From an uncultured cyanobacterium (GTDB taxonomy: Bacteria > Cyanobacteriota > Vampirovibrionia > Gastranaerophilales > Gastranaerophilaceae), in assembly GCA_945487905.1 (NCBI GenBank), contig CALYTW010000005.1:1-40966 (forward strand): 40,966 nt of DNA, in the 5' to 3' direction. Positions 8,237 to 18,956 of the stretch are shown one piece after another; the first letter of the stretch is position 1, and every line of letters begins with the position of its first letter. Both the position numbers and the translations under genes were made by a program. The notes under the pieces were generated by a model. The model was not told the origin of the DNA and searched no databases. It saw only the letters and a program-made list of their open reading frames with translations.

Positions 8237-9334
8237 TTACACCGCAAAGCGGAAATGAACAATATCTCCGTCTTGTACTATATAATCTTTGCCTTCAAGC
8301 CTTGTAACACCTTTGTCTTTGCAGGCTGAATAAGATTTGCATTCGGCAAAATCTTTGTAGCTAGTGACTTCTGCTCGAATAAACCCTTTTTCAAAATCAG
8401 TGTGAATAACTCCGGCTGCTTGAGGAGCTTTTGTGCCTTCCGCACAAGTCCATGCACGGGTTTCTTTCTCTCCTGCAGTTATAAAAGTTATGAGGTTCAA
8501 AAGTTTATAAACTGTTTTTATCATCTTATCAATACCGCTATCCTGAACTCCCAGTTCTTCAAGATATTCTTTTGCGCCTTCTTCTCCCAGTTCCACGAGT
8601 TCTTCTTCGATTCTGGCACATATAATAACGGTTTGCGCCCCGTGCGATTCGGCATATTCTTCTACAAGCCTTGTATAATTGTTTCCTTCTTTGAGGTCAA
8701 ATTCAGAAACGTTAGCACAATAAATCACAGGCTTAACCGACATTAAGCTTAGCGGTTTTATAACAGCAATTTCATCATCATTAAAGTGGTCTTTAAGATT
8801 GACAAATGTTCCTGCGCTTAAAAGTTCCGACAACTTGTTCAAAGCTCCTTCTTCAAGCTTAGCGTCTTTATCTCCGCCCTTTGCCTGTTTTGTAATACGA
8901 GCGATTCTGCGTTCAATTGAAGCTAAGTCCGCAAGTGCAAGTTCTGTATTTATTGTTTCAATGTCGCTTATCGGGTCAACTTTTCCTTCAACATGAACAG
9001 TGTTTTCATCATCAAAACATCTTACAACCTGAATTATTGCATCAACTTCTCTTATGTTATGTAAAAACTGATTTCCAAGACCTTCCCCTTTGCTTGCACC
9101 TTTTACAAGTCCTGCAATATCAACAAATTCAATAACTGTAGGGATAATTTCTTTTGATTTGCATAAATCAGCAAGGACTTTAAGTCTTTCGTCAGGAACG
9201 GTAACAATTCCGATGTTCGGTTCTATTGTACAAAACGGATAATTTGCACTCTGGGCGTTTTTTGTTGCCGTAAGTGCATTAAACAAAGTCGATTTTCCTA
9301 CGTTAGGTAGTCCTACAATTCCTGCTCTTAACAT
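8237..9334 (-). CDS. ychF: redox-regulated/ribosome-binding ATPase YchF (OLA1 family)
   Basis: GLPNVGKSTLFNAL P-loop, NYPFCTIEPNIGIV, VDIAGLVKGASKGEGLGNQFL, C-terminal TGS-like domain. Confidence 0.95.
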   Translation of the reverse strand: MLRAGIVGLPNVGKSTLFNALTATKNAQSANYPFCTIEPNIGIVTVPDERLKVLADLCKSKEIIPTVIEFVDIAGLVKGASKGEGLGNQFLHNIREVDAIIQVVRCFDDENTVHVEGKVDPISDIETINTELALADLASIERRIARITKQAKGGDKDAKLEEGALNKLSELLSAGTFVNLKDHFNDDEIAVIKPLSLMSVKPVIYCANVSEFDLKEGNNYTRLVEEYAESHGAQTVIICARIEEELVELGEEGAKEYLEELGVQDSGIDKMIKTVYKLLNLITFITAGEKETRAWTCAEGTKAPQAAGVIHTDFEKGFIRAEVTSYKDFAECKSYSACKDKGVTRLEGKDYIVQDGDIVHFRFAV

Positions 9335-9341
9335 CTTTTCC

Positions 9342-9539
9342 TTATCCTCTCTTTACAACATGTCTAAGTTGTTCGCCGTAACTGTTAAAAGTTCCGCAGG
9401 TTTCTTCTATTGTGTATGAAACTTCGCTGTCATAAGATTTTTCTTTTTCGGCAAATTCTACAGCCTTCTCTAAATCCTTAAATTCTCCTGCCATATCCGG
9501 TTCAAAATATGAAGGCTTGTCAATATAAACTTGGTACAT
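9342..9539 (-). CDS. hypothetical protein (MYQVYIDKPSYFEPDMAGEFKDLEKAVEFAEKE…)
   Basis: Internal Met at 9539 is preceded by a GAGGAG Shine-Dalgarno and is preferred to the track start at 9593. Confidence 0.6.
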   Translation of the reverse strand: MYQVYIDKPSYFEPDMAGEFKDLEKAVEFAEKEKSYDSEVSYTIEETCGTFNSYGEQLRHVVKRG

Positions 9540-9594
9540 AATAATTTCTCCTCTTTTAACCAAGATTTTAAAACCAAAAAAATAAAAGGTCAAA

Positions 9595-10719
9595 CTATCT
9601 GCGGTAGGAAATATATCTGTTTTTTCCTTTTTGAGAACTTGTCAGTTTACTGTTATTATTAGCTTTTTTGGGTTTTACATCATTAATTTTCAGGTTAATA
9701 CTTCCTTCGGTTTCTTTCTGCACATTTGCTCTAAACTCTTTCGGGTACCAACTTCTAGTAGCAAAAAGAGATTTTCCGCCATTAATATTATCACAGATGT
9801 CGTCTATGTATTTTTGAAGGTTATTTGAAATATCAAACTCAGGATTTAACAGAGCATATTGTTTTAAGGGCATATCAGACCTGTCATTGTTTATAAGTTT
9901 TATTACCGGTGCAAGATTTCCGAGGCTGTCATTTCCCCCTCTTGCAGTTGGAATAAGATGTTCAATCGTCATTTCTGACATGCTCAAAAGCCTCTGTGCG
10001 ATTACATTATGCGGTAAGTAAGAATATTTGACTACAAAAGCATCAAAATCCACAAACGAACGGGGAAGTTGATACCACAAACTGTATAATTCATTTAATT
10101 TTGCAGCATTTTCTTCATTTGTTTCTATACTAGCAAGCTGACCCAAAACATCTCTCCTGCTGAACGAACCGTCGTAAATTCTTACTATTGCACTATCTCT
10201 AATTTGATCTACGTAGTTTTTTGAATGTCCATTCAGACTGTTGATTATTCTGTCGGATTCCTCGCTGTCTAAAATGTGATTCTGTTTGCGTCTCAGGTTG
10301 TTAATGGAATCATCTCTTTTGTCATACAAAATATCCTGAAGTGTTTGTTTTCCGCATCCGGTATTTTGTTTAAAAAAATCAAAAACTTGAGTTTCAACTT
10401 TCTGCATATAATTTTCGTAATTATTCAGAAAGTTTACAACTGCCTGAGCATTGGATTTCTTTGCGAGTTTGGCATAAATCCCTCTTAAATCATAGGATAA
10501 CAGCATAGGTCTTCGTGTATATGCACATAATCTTTTTTGATAATGAGCCATTATAAAACTTGCATCAGGCGTAGCTTTAAAGATTGGCATATAGCAAGCG
10601 GAAGTTAACCCGCTGATATTTGTATCTGAACTCATGCCCGATTGTTGTTGTGCATTAACTCTTTCGTTTGTTTTCCCAACATGATTTATCCCAAGTACAG
10701 GATTTAGTGAAATCTTCAT
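9595..10719 (-). CDS. hypothetical protein with HNH nuclease-like motif and N-terminal MKISLNPV…PIFKA motif
   Basis: 374 aa; TIEHLIPTARGGNDSLGNLAPVIKLINNDRSDMPL matches the HNH pattern (H-P-GG-D/N-NL-N-R); upstream CAYTRRPML could be a displaced first element. Confidence 0.65.
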   Translation of the reverse strand: MKISLNPVLGINHVGKTNERVNAQQQSGMSSDTNISGLTSACYMPIFKATPDASFIMAHYQKRLCAYTRRPMLLSYDLRGIYAKLAKKSNAQAVVNFLNNYENYMQKVETQVFDFFKQNTGCGKQTLQDILYDKRDDSINNLRRKQNHILDSEESDRIINSLNGHSKNYVDQIRDSAIVRIYDGSFSRRDVLGQLASIETNEENAAKLNELYSLWYQLPRSFVDFDAFVVKYSYLPHNVIAQRLLSMSEMTIEHLIPTARGGNDSLGNLAPVIKLINNDRSDMPLKQYALLNPEFDISNNLQKYIDDICDNINGGKSLFATRSWYPKEFRANVQKETEGSINLKINDVKPKKANNNSKLTSSQKGKNRYISYRR

Positions 10720-10835
10720 AATCTACCTATAATGATACACCTATTTCAAAATATGAGAAAATATTTTTTGCTATCTTTACAATAAATCGTTACAAATCTA
10801 CAAGATTGTGCTAAAATTTAACAAGTGAGGTGCTT

Positions 10836-12161
10836 ATGAAAGAAACAACCGTTAGATATCCATTCTTAACAAGAGACGTAAAAATATATGAACAAGAAAA
10901 CGGACACAAAATCGTTTTAGCATACAAAGAAGGCGGAATGGTAAATGTGTCAAGCTGGGTTAAAACAGGTTCTATTAACGAAAATGATATGAATAATGGA
11001 ATATCTCATTTTCTTGAACACTTGATGTTTAAAGGTACTCATAAGCATAAAGCAGGCGAATTTGACCATATACTTGAATCAAAAGGTGCTATAGTTAATG
11101 CTGCAACGTGGAAGGATTATACGTTTTACTATGTAACTTTACCAAAAGGAGAACATAACGAGAATCTCGACCTTGCAATAGAACTTCACGCAGATATGAT
11201 GACAGACCCTGTTATTCCCGACTATGAGATGGGTGCATCGTTTGATATTAACGATAAAACGGTTACTGACAAGCGTGAACGCCATGTTGTTATTGAAGAA
11301 ATTCGTATGAGGAAAGACCAGCCATGGACGAAGGTCTACAATTCAACTAATGATGCAATGTACACTTCTCATCCGTATAAAAGAGATGTTATAGGTACTC
11401 CGGAAATAATTTCACAAGTTTCTCAGGAAGAAATTATGAATTATTACAGAACTTTTTACTCTCCTGAAAATGTTACAACAATTGTTGTAGGGGAATTTGA
11501 TTTCGATGAAGTTTTGAATAAAGTAAAAAAAGCATTTAACTGGGGCGAAAGACCTCATCCTCCAAAAAGAGATATTTTGCCTGACAAACCGGTTAAAGAA
11601 ACGGTTTATATAGAAAACGAAGCAAATATTAATTCTTCGTTTATGATGTTCGGGTATTTGGGGGTTCAAGCAAGAGATTTAAAAAATCTTATTGCTCTGG
11701 AAATGCTTTCAATAATCTTAGGCGAAGGCTCAAGCTCAAGGCTTTATGTAAACCTTGTTGAAAATATGGAAGAAAATATTTTCAACATAATTGATGCAGA
11801 AAGTTATTCTTTTAGAGACGGAAGTAATTTTTTCATTCAGGCTAACTTCAACCCTGAATATAAGGAAAAAGCGGTCGAGCTTGTTAAGGCTGAGGTTGAA
11901 AAACTTAAGGAAGGAATAAGCGAAAGAGAATTAAACAAAGCTAAAAAGAAACTTAAATCAAATTTTGCCTCAGAAGCTGAAACAGTTTCGGAAATAGGTG
12001 AATCTATAGGCTATTATATGACCGTATGCGACGATTTGGATTTAGCAGAGGATTATATTCCGGTTTGCGAATCAATAACAACAGATTATCTTGTTGAAAC
12101 AGCAAAAAAATACCTTGATATTAACAATGCAGTTATATCAGTTCTTGTTCCAAGAGGCTAA
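10836..12161 (+). CDS. M16 family zinc metallopeptidase
   Basis: HFLEHLMFKGT (HxxEH), downstream VVIEEIRMRKDQPW, typical M16 architecture; start at 10836 preceded by GTGAGG. Confidence 0.93.
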   Translation: MKETTVRYPFLTRDVKIYEQENGHKIVLAYKEGGMVNVSSWVKTGSINENDMNNGISHFLEHLMFKGTHKHKAGEFDHILESKGAIVNAATWKDYTFYYVTLPKGEHNENLDLAIELHADMMTDPVIPDYEMGASFDINDKTVTDKRERHVVIEEIRMRKDQPWTKVYNSTNDAMYTSHPYKRDVIGTPEIISQVSQEEIMNYYRTFYSPENVTTIVVGEFDFDEVLNKVKKAFNWGERPHPPKRDILPDKPVKETVYIENEANINSSFMMFGYLGVQARDLKNLIALEMLSIILGEGSSSRLYVNLVENMEENIFNIIDAESYSFRDGSNFFIQANFNPEYKEKAVELVKAEVEKLKEGISERELNKAKKKLKSNFASEAETVSEIGESIGYYMTVCDDLDLAEDYIPVCESITTDYLVETAKKYLDINNAVISVLVPRG

Positions 12162-12215
12162 AAAAGACAAAAGTTATTATAATATGGTTGTACAGGAGAT
12201 TTTGAAAGAAAACTT

Positions 12216-14021
12216 ATGACAAAAACCCGAGAAAATGTTAGAAATTTTTGTATAATTGCACATATAGACCACGGTAAATCTACTCTTGCGGACAGGCTTC
12301 TTGAAGCAACAGGAACTATTGCAGAAAGAGATATGCAGGATCAGCTTTTGGACACAATGGACATAGAGCGTGAGCGTGGTATTACAATTAAACTCAACGC
12401 CGCACGAATGAGTTACAAAGGGTCAGACGGTAAAAACTATATTTTTAACCTTATAGATACTCCGGGGCATGTTGATTTTTCTTACGAAGTGTCACGTTCA
12501 CTTGCCGCTTGTGAGGGTGCTTTGCTTATAGTTGATGCAACACAGGGGGTTGAGGCACAAACATTAGCTAATGTTTATATGGCAATTGAACAAAATCTTG
12601 AGATTATTCCGGTTATTAACAAAATTGACCTGCCGTCAGCGGATGTAGACAGGGTAAAAGAGGAAATAGAAGAAATTCTGGGCATAGATTGTTCAATGGC
12701 GATTCCTGTCTCAGCAAAAACCGGAGAAGGTATAGACAAAGTTCTTGAAGCGATTGTTGAATTTGTTCCCCCGCCTGCTGATAATACGGAAAAACCTTTA
12801 AGAGCATTGGTTTTTGATAGTTCTTACGATCCGTATCTTGGTACACTTTGCTTCTTCAAAATTATGGACGGGAAAATGAAGCTAGGAGATAAAGTACGCT
12901 TTATGGCATCCGGAAAAGAGTATGAAATTGTTGAAATCGGGTATCTTACGCCAAACAGAGTACAGGTAAATGAGCTTATTTGCGGAGACGTAGGGTATTT
13001 TGCAGGTTCTATAAAAGAAATTACCCGCTTTGTGGGAGATACTGTTACTCTTGTGGAAAATCCGGCGAAAGAACCTTTACCCGGGTACAAAGAAGCTTTG
13101 CCTATGGTATTTTCAGGAATGTATCCTGTTGACAACGAAGACTATCACGAATTAAAAGAATCTTTAGAAAAACTCAAACTTTCCGATAGCTCAATTACCT
13201 TTGAGCCTGAAACATCTTCTGCACTTGGTTTTGGCTTTAGATGCGGTTTTCTGGGTATGCTTCACATGGAAATCGCACAGGAGCGTTTGGAAAGAGAATA
13301 TAATCTTTCTCTTGTAACAACAGCGCCTTCAGTAATTTACAGAGTTCATAAAACAAACGGAGAGGTTGTTGAGATAGACAATCCGGCAAATTTACCTCCT
13401 GCACAGTATAGAGATTATATAGAAGAACCTTATGTAAAAGTTTCCATTATCATGCCTAACGAGTTTGTCGGTACACTTATGGATTTGGCACAATCAAAGA
13501 GAGGCATATTTATTAACATGAATTACCTTGACAAGGTTCGTGTCGATTTAATTTATGAAATCCCGCTTAGCGAAGTTATTACTGATTTTTATGACCAATT
13601 AAAGTCACGTTCGAAAGGTTACGCAAGTTTAGATTACGAATTTTGTGATTATAAGCGTTCAAAACTTGTTAAACTTGATGTAATGCTTGCGGGAGAAGTG
13701 GTTGATGCTCTTTCAGTAATTTGTCACGAAGACAATGCATACTATATAGGGCAAAAATTGACAGAAAAATTGAAAACAATTATACCGAGACAAATGTTCG
13801 AAGTTCCTATTCAGGCAGCAATAGGCGGAAGGGTTATTGCGAGAACAAATATTAAAGCATTGAGAAAAAGCGTGTTGGATAAATGTTACGGCGGAGATAT
13901 TACCCGTAAACGCAAGCTTTTGGAAAAACAAAAACGTGGTAAAAAACGTATGAAAGCAATCGGACGTGTAGAAGTTCCGCAAGAAGCATTTATGGCGGTT
14001 TTGAGTCTTGATGAAGAATAA
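12216..14021 (+). CDS. lepA: elongation factor 4
   Basis: [33 protein letters not shown]-terminal [27 protein letters not shown]. Confidence 0.98.
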   Translation: MTKTRENVRNFCIIAHIDHGKSTLADRLLEATGTIAERDMQDQLLDTMDIERERGITIKLNAARMSYKGSDGKNYIFNLIDTPGHVDFSYEVSRSLAACEGALLIVDATQGVEAQTLANVYMAIEQNLEIIPVINKIDLPSADVDRVKEEIEEILGIDCSMAIPVSAKTGEGIDKVLEAIVEFVPPPADNTEKPLRALVFDSSYDPYLGTLCFFKIMDGKMKLGDKVRFMASGKEYEIVEIGYLTPNRVQVNELICGDVGYFAGSIKEITRFVGDTVTLVENPAKEPLPGYKEALPMVFSGMYPVDNEDYHELKESLEKLKLSDSSITFEPETSSALGFGFRCGFLGMLHMEIAQERLEREYNLSLVTTAPSVIYRVHKTNGEVVEIDNPANLPPAQYRDYIEEPYVKVSIIMPNEFVGTLMDLAQSKRGIFINMNYLDKVRVDLIYEIPLSEVITDFYDQLKSRSKGYASLDYEFCDYKRSKLVKLDVMLAGEVVDALSVICHEDNAYYIGQKLTEKLKTIIPRQMFEVPIQAAIGGRVIARTNIKALRKSVLDKCYGGDITRKRKLLEKQKRGKKRMKAIGRVEVPQEAFMAVLSLDEE

Positions 14022-14112
14022 ACGGTTAGTTTAAAATAATTTCTTTGTACTTTACATTTAGCCCTTTTTTTAATAATATATACTAAAATGAGAGTATTTC
14101 GGAGTTAGTTTA

Positions 14113-14832
14113 ATGGTTGAAAATAAATATAATCGTGTGTTATTAAAAATCAGCGGAGAAGCTTTGCTCGGCGATCAGCAGTTTGGCATTGATCCAAAAC
14201 CCGTTGAGATGATTGCGGAAGAAATTCGTTCAATTTATGAAAGAGGGGTTGAGATTGCAGTCGTTGTCGGAGGCGGAAATATCTTTAGAGGTATGAAAAA
14301 TAGTGCCAGACTCGGAATGGATCAAGCATCCGGAGATTATGTCGGCATGCTCGCAACAGTTATGAATGCTGTTTGTTTACAATGCGCTTTGAAAAAAATT
14401 GAAGTTGAATGCAGAGTTCAAACAGCTATTGCAATGAATCAGATTGCTGAACCTTATGTCCGTCACAGAGCAATCAGACATCTTGAAAAGGGTCGTGTGG
14501 TTATATTTGCTGCAGGAACAGGAAATCCGTTCTTTACTACAGACACAGCTTCGGCACTTCGTGCTTCGGAAATAGGCGCAGATGTTATGCTTATGGCTAA
14601 AAACGGTGTTGACGGGGTTTACAGTGATGACCCGAGAACAAATGCGGATGCTAAAAAGTTTGAAACAATTTCTTTTGCGGAAATTATACAAAAAGATTTG
14701 AAAGTTATGGATACATCGGCGTGTGCTTTGTGCAAACAAAACGATATTCCTATTATTGTATTTGATTTTAAAGCGGAAGGAAGTCTTGTTGATATTATGA
14801 ACGGTAAATCCGTCGGAACGTACATAAGTTAG
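14113..14832 (+). CDS. pyrH: UMP kinase
   Basis: [51 protein letters not shown]. Confidence 0.98.
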   Translation: MVENKYNRVLLKISGEALLGDQQFGIDPKPVEMIAEEIRSIYERGVEIAVVVGGGNIFRGMKNSARLGMDQASGDYVGMLATVMNAVCLQCALKKIEVECRVQTAIAMNQIAEPYVRHRAIRHLEKGRVVIFAAGTGNPFFTTDTASALRASEIGADVMLMAKNGVDGVYSDDPRTNADAKKFETISFAEIIQKDLKVMDTSACALCKQNDIPIIVFDFKAEGSLVDIMNGKSVGTYIS

Positions 14833-14854
14833 TTTTATTATAAAGGAGAATGTT

Positions 14855-15421
14855 ATGTCAGAAGCTCTTGAAGAAATGTATTTATTAGGTGAAGAAAAAA
14901 TGGAAAAGGCAATTTCTCAGATGAAAAGGGAATTTTCATCGGTAAGAACCGGAAGGGCTAATCCGGGAATATTAGATAAAGTTGTTGTTGAATATTACGG
15001 AGCGCCAACACCTATCAGACAAATGGCGCAAGTAAGTGTTTCGGAAGGTACAACTCTCGTTATTACTCCGTTTGATAAAAGCATTATTAAAGAGCTTGAA
15101 AAAGCAATAATTAAAGCAGAAATCGGAGTTACACCAAACAATGACGGAACTTGTGTAAGATTGAACTTCCCTCCTTTAACCGAAGAAAGAAGGAGAGAAA
15201 CCGCAAAAGAAGTTAAGAAATTCGGCGAGGATGCAAAAGTTGCAATAAGAAATGCCCGCAGAGATATGGTTGATGATTTAAAGAAAATTGAAAAAGACGA
15301 AAATCTGCCTGAAGATATGGTTAAAGATAATCAGGATAAAATTCAAAAAATGACAGACAAATATGTAGGCATGATTGATTTAATGGTTAGCGAAAAAGAA
15401 AAAGAGGTTATGACCGTATAA
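14855..15421 (+). CDS. frr: ribosome recycling factor
   Basis: FSSVRTGRANPGILDKVVVEYYGAPTPIRQMA, downstream of pyrH. Confidence 0.98.
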   Translation: MSEALEEMYLLGEEKMEKAISQMKREFSSVRTGRANPGILDKVVVEYYGAPTPIRQMAQVSVSEGTTLVITPFDKSIIKELEKAIIKAEIGVTPNNDGTCVRLNFPPLTEERRRETAKEVKKFGEDAKVAIRNARRDMVDDLKKIEKDENLPEDMVKDNQDKIQKMTDKYVGMIDLMVSEKEKEVMTV

Positions 15422-16254
15422 TGGATTGCAGAAGGCTAATTACAGGAATAGTAATCGGGTTCACAGCATTTTTTGCAATGCTTGCCGGAGGAGTATGGCT
15501 TTCTCTGCTTGTTTTGGGCGCATCTTTTTATCTGGCAAAAGAATATACGGAAATCTTACAGCACAAAGGTTTTCTGCCAAGTTTTAAAATTATTGTTATA
15601 TCGAATATTTTATTTGCATTAGCTATGTTTTTTTACAGGCTGGAATTTATACCGTTAATAATTACGGTATCTGCTGTTATGGCTTTATTAACAGTATTAT
15701 TTAAAGGTAAACAGCCTTATATTGCCAATGTTGCAACAACAGTATTCGGATTTATATACTGCGGTTGGTTTCCGCTTTATCTTATACTGCTCAGACACAT
15801 GGGGGATACCTCGCCAAGCAGTTTTATCCCTTATCCAGAAGGGGCAAATTATTGTCTGGTAATTCTTTTTTCGGTGTTGTTAACAGATACTTTTTGTTAC
15901 TTTGCAGGCATGAAGTTTGGTAAACATAAACTTGCACCTGTAATAAGTCCTAATAAAACGATTGAAGGTTCCATAGGCGGTTCACTTTTTGGGATAACAG
16001 CTGCGGTAATTATCGGAATTATGCTGTGTATTCCATGGTATCACGCAATTGCCCTCGGTATTATAACTTCAATTTTTGCTCAGCTCGGGGATTTGTGTGA
16101 ATCTATGATTAAAAGAGATGCGGGAGTTAAAGATTCCAGTAATATTCTTCCCGGTCACGGCGGATTTTTAGACAGGCTCGACAGTTATATTTTAACGATA
16201 CCGGTTGTTTATTATTATGCACTTTACATCATAAATTTTAAGGGTTGGTTTTAA
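15421..16254 (+). CDS. cdsA: phosphatidate cytidylyltransferase
   Basis: SPNKTIEGSIGGSL… and DLCESMIKRDAGVKDSSNILPGHGGFLDRLDS signature; overlaps frr by TAATG. Confidence 0.96.
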   Translation: MDCRRLITGIVIGFTAFFAMLAGGVWLSLLVLGASFYLAKEYTEILQHKGFLPSFKIIVISNILFALAMFFYRLEFIPLIITVSAVMALLTVLFKGKQPYIANVATTVFGFIYCGWFPLYLILLRHMGDTSPSSFIPYPEGANYCLVILFSVLLTDTFCYFAGMKFGKHKLAPVISPNKTIEGSIGGSLFGITAAVIIGIMLCIPWYHAIALGIITSIFAQLGDLCESMIKRDAGVKDSSNILPGHGGFLDRLDSYILTIPVVYYYALYIINFKGWF

Positions 16255-16946
16255 TGCTTGAAGAAGTTTTCGGAGATAAAGCTGACAAAGAGCTTCTTGA
16301 AAAAGCTCTGACTCATCCTTCGTACACAAAAGAAAAAGGAGATTTAGAATCACTTGACAATTATGAGCGATTAGAGTTTTTTGGAGATTCGGTTTTAAAA
16401 CTTTATACTTCAAAACTGCTTTATGAAATATATCCGAACTACCCTGAAGGAAAGCTTTCTAAAATACGTTCGATTCTTGTATCTGATTACACTTTGCATA
16501 AAATAGCACTTGAAATTGGTTTGGATAAAATAATGATATTCGGAAAGGCGGAAGAAAAGCAGGGCGGAAGACACAGAGAGTCTAATCTTGCGTGTTCTCT
16601 TGAAGCTGTTTTGGGAGCTTATTTTCTCAGCGCTAAAGGTGTTTATGTAGAGCAGTTTATAAACAAGTATATTCTTCCCTTTGCGAAAGACATTGATGAA
16701 CATTTTGAAAAATATAATGCTAAAGATGTTTTACAGCAATATACACAAGGAGTTGATAAGACTCTGCCGGAATATAAGACATTAAGCATAACAGGGCCTG
16801 CGCACAAACCTGTGTTTGAAATTGAAGTAGCTTGGCATGGAGAAACTCTTGCTGTATGCAAAGGTGCGACGAAAAAAGAAGCACAGCAAGAATGTGCATA
16901 CGAAGCATGTAAAAAACTCGGGGCAGTGACTGATAAGGTAAAATGA
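16254..16946 (+). CDS. rnc: ribonuclease III
   Basis: NYERLEFFGDSVLKL signature and C-terminal dsRBD; start overlaps cdsA stop (TAATG at 16252-16256). Confidence 0.95.
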   Translation: MLEEVFGDKADKELLEKALTHPSYTKEKGDLESLDNYERLEFFGDSVLKLYTSKLLYEIYPNYPEGKLSKIRSILVSDYTLHKIALEIGLDKIMIFGKAEEKQGGRHRESNLACSLEAVLGAYFLSAKGVYVEQFINKYILPFAKDIDEHFEKYNAKDVLQQYTQGVDKTLPEYKTLSITGPAHKPVFEIEVAWHGETLAVCKGATKKEAQQECAYEACKKLGAVTDKVK

Positions 16947-16982
16947 GAAGCCTGTCGGAACGTTATTATCGGCATCCATCCC

Positions 16983-17020
16983 GTCATTCTGCTCTTCCTT
17001 TGTCATTCTGCTCTTCTTTT
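16983..17020. repeat. two tandem 19-bp units gtcattctgctcttc(c/t)ttt
   Basis: 16983-17001 and 17002-17020. Confidence 0.7.
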
Positions 17021-17042
17021 GTCAATATCCCCTTCCTTTCTC

Positions 17043-17070
17043 GTCATTCTGAGCAAAGCGAAGAATCCGG
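17043..17070. repeat. dispersed intergenic repeat gtcattctgagcaaagcgaagaatccgg
   Basis: Same core (GTCATTCTGAGC) recurs at 21449-21460 and, in variant form, 21470-21490. Confidence 0.6.
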
Positions 17071-17212
17071 TTGATTTTAAATTGGTAATAAGACCAAAAT
17101 AGAAAAAGTTAATCAAAGGCTTGATTTCTCGGCAAAAAATAGCGATTTAAAAATGCAAATTGATAATTTTAAGACTTGGTATAAATAGTTTTAGTGATAT
17201 AATAACTACACA

Positions 17213-18865
17213 ATGACAAATCAATTGATTAGCGATATTAAAAACAAAGCTGAACAAAGAGCTGGAAAAAATTCCGTAAAGACTTGTGCGGATGCTCTTG
17301 CGGAAATACTTACAGAACTTGGAGCGGATACTGTTTTCGGTTATCCTGGTGCTTCTGTTATAAGTATTTATAATTCGCTTTCGGTTTTGAAAACTATCAA
17401 GCATATTTTAGTTCGTCATGAGCAGGCGGCTGTTCATTCGGCTGAAGGTTATGCCAGAGTCAGCGGAAAAACAGGTGTTGTGCTTGTGACGTCAGGCCCT
17501 GGATTTACTAACACAATTACAGGCATTGCAGATGCTTATGCGGATTCAACTCCGCTTGTTATTTTAGCGGGAGATGTTCCGGCAAGCAATAACAAAGGCA
17601 AAATTTTTCAAAAAGTAGACATTCAATCTATGACGAAAACATGTGCAAAGAAAACTTTTGTTTTGTCTGCAAGAGATGATATAAAGCAGGTTATAAAAGA
17701 AGCTTTCGAGGTTGCAAATTCGGAAGGAAAAGGTCCTGTTGTTGTTGCTTTGCCGAGAAATATTCTTGAATCAAAGTATTCGGCTAAGATTACAAAAGAG
17801 ATTCATAAGAAGAAAAAACTTCCGATAAAAGATTCGGATTTGGATAAAGTTATAAAACTGATGTTTAATTCCAAATCGCCGTTAATGCTGCTTGGCGGTG
17901 GTGCATCCTGTGCTTCTGCCAATATTAAAAAATTAGTTGCGAAAACAAAAATACCCGTAATTTCAACTTTGATGGGTGTGGGAACTTTTCCTTCTTCAGA
18001 TAAAAATTATCTTGGAATGATTGGTATAAACGGTTCTTATCTTGCAAATTCCGCACTTAACAATTCGGACTTTATATTAGCACTGGGTGTAAGTTTCTCT
18101 GACCGTTCAACCTGTAGAAAAATAGATTTTGGAAGAACTGCCAAGATTGTAAGCATTAATTTAAAACAAATTTACAGAAATTTTGAGCTTGAAATACCTT
18201 CTGATGTAAATTTATTTTTAGAAGGTTTATTGTTTAAACTCAATAATATTCAAAAATATACCGATTGGCATCAAAAAATAAAGTTGATAAGAGAAGATAA
18301 CTTAAACAGCGTGCAAAATACTGCGGGCTTAAATTCTTCTTCTGTTTTAAAGGCAATATATGAATATACAAAGGAATACGAGCCTATAGTTGTGACAGAT
18401 GTAGGCCAGCACCAAATGGTTACGGCACAGTATTTTAATTTTAATAAACCCAAAAGGTTTATTACTTCAGGCGGATTGGGAACAATGGGGTTTGGACTTC
18501 CTGCAGCAGTGGGTGCTCAGCTTGCAAAACCGGATTCTCTGGTAATCAATATTACCGGAGACGGCTCTTTTCAGATGAATCTTCAAGAACTTGCTACTTG
18601 CAGAGAACACAATATTCCGATTAAAGTTGTTATAATGAATAACGGTTATCTGGGCATGGTTCGCCAAATGCAGGAAAAAATATATAACAACACTTATCAG
18701 GTAGAAATGAACAACCCTGATTTTACAAAAATAGCGGAAGCATATGATTTGTTTGCTGTTCGGGTAAATAAGCTTGATGAGCTTGTTCCGGCTCTGCACA
18801 AGGCAATTTCACATAAAGGAACGGCGATAATCGATATTTCGATAAACTCTTTCGAAGAAATTTAA
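17213..18865 (+). CDS. ilvB: acetolactate synthase large subunit-like ThDP enzyme
   Basis: FGYPGASVISIYNSL, VLVTSGPGFTNTITGIADAY, ITGDGSFQMNLQELAT…NNGYLGMVRQMQEKIY (ThDP motif). Confidence 0.88.
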   Translation: MTNQLISDIKNKAEQRAGKNSVKTCADALAEILTELGADTVFGYPGASVISIYNSLSVLKTIKHILVRHEQAAVHSAEGYARVSGKTGVVLVTSGPGFTNTITGIADAYADSTPLVILAGDVPASNNKGKIFQKVDIQSMTKTCAKKTFVLSARDDIKQVIKEAFEVANSEGKGPVVVALPRNILESKYSAKITKEIHKKKKLPIKDSDLDKVIKLMFNSKSPLMLLGGGASCASANIKKLVAKTKIPVISTLMGVGTFPSSDKNYLGMIGINGSYLANSALNNSDFILALGVSFSDRSTCRKIDFGRTAKIVSINLKQIYRNFELEIPSDVNLFLEGLLFKLNNIQKYTDWHQKIKLIREDNLNSVQNTAGLNSSSVLKAIYEYTKEYEPIVVTDVGQHQMVTAQYFNFNKPKRFITSGGLGTMGFGLPAAVGAQLAKPDSLVINITGDGSFQMNLQELATCREHNIPIKVVIMNNGYLGMVRQMQEKIYNNTYQVEMNNPDFTKIAEAYDLFAVRVNKLDELVPALHKAISHKGTAIIDISINSFEEI

Positions 18866-18956
18866 AAGTACTCGTTACAATCCGATACACTTTATTGAAT
18901 TGCGAAATACTTTGGGCTATTCTGTTTAAGTAGTAGTTTTATTTTTGGGTAATTAA

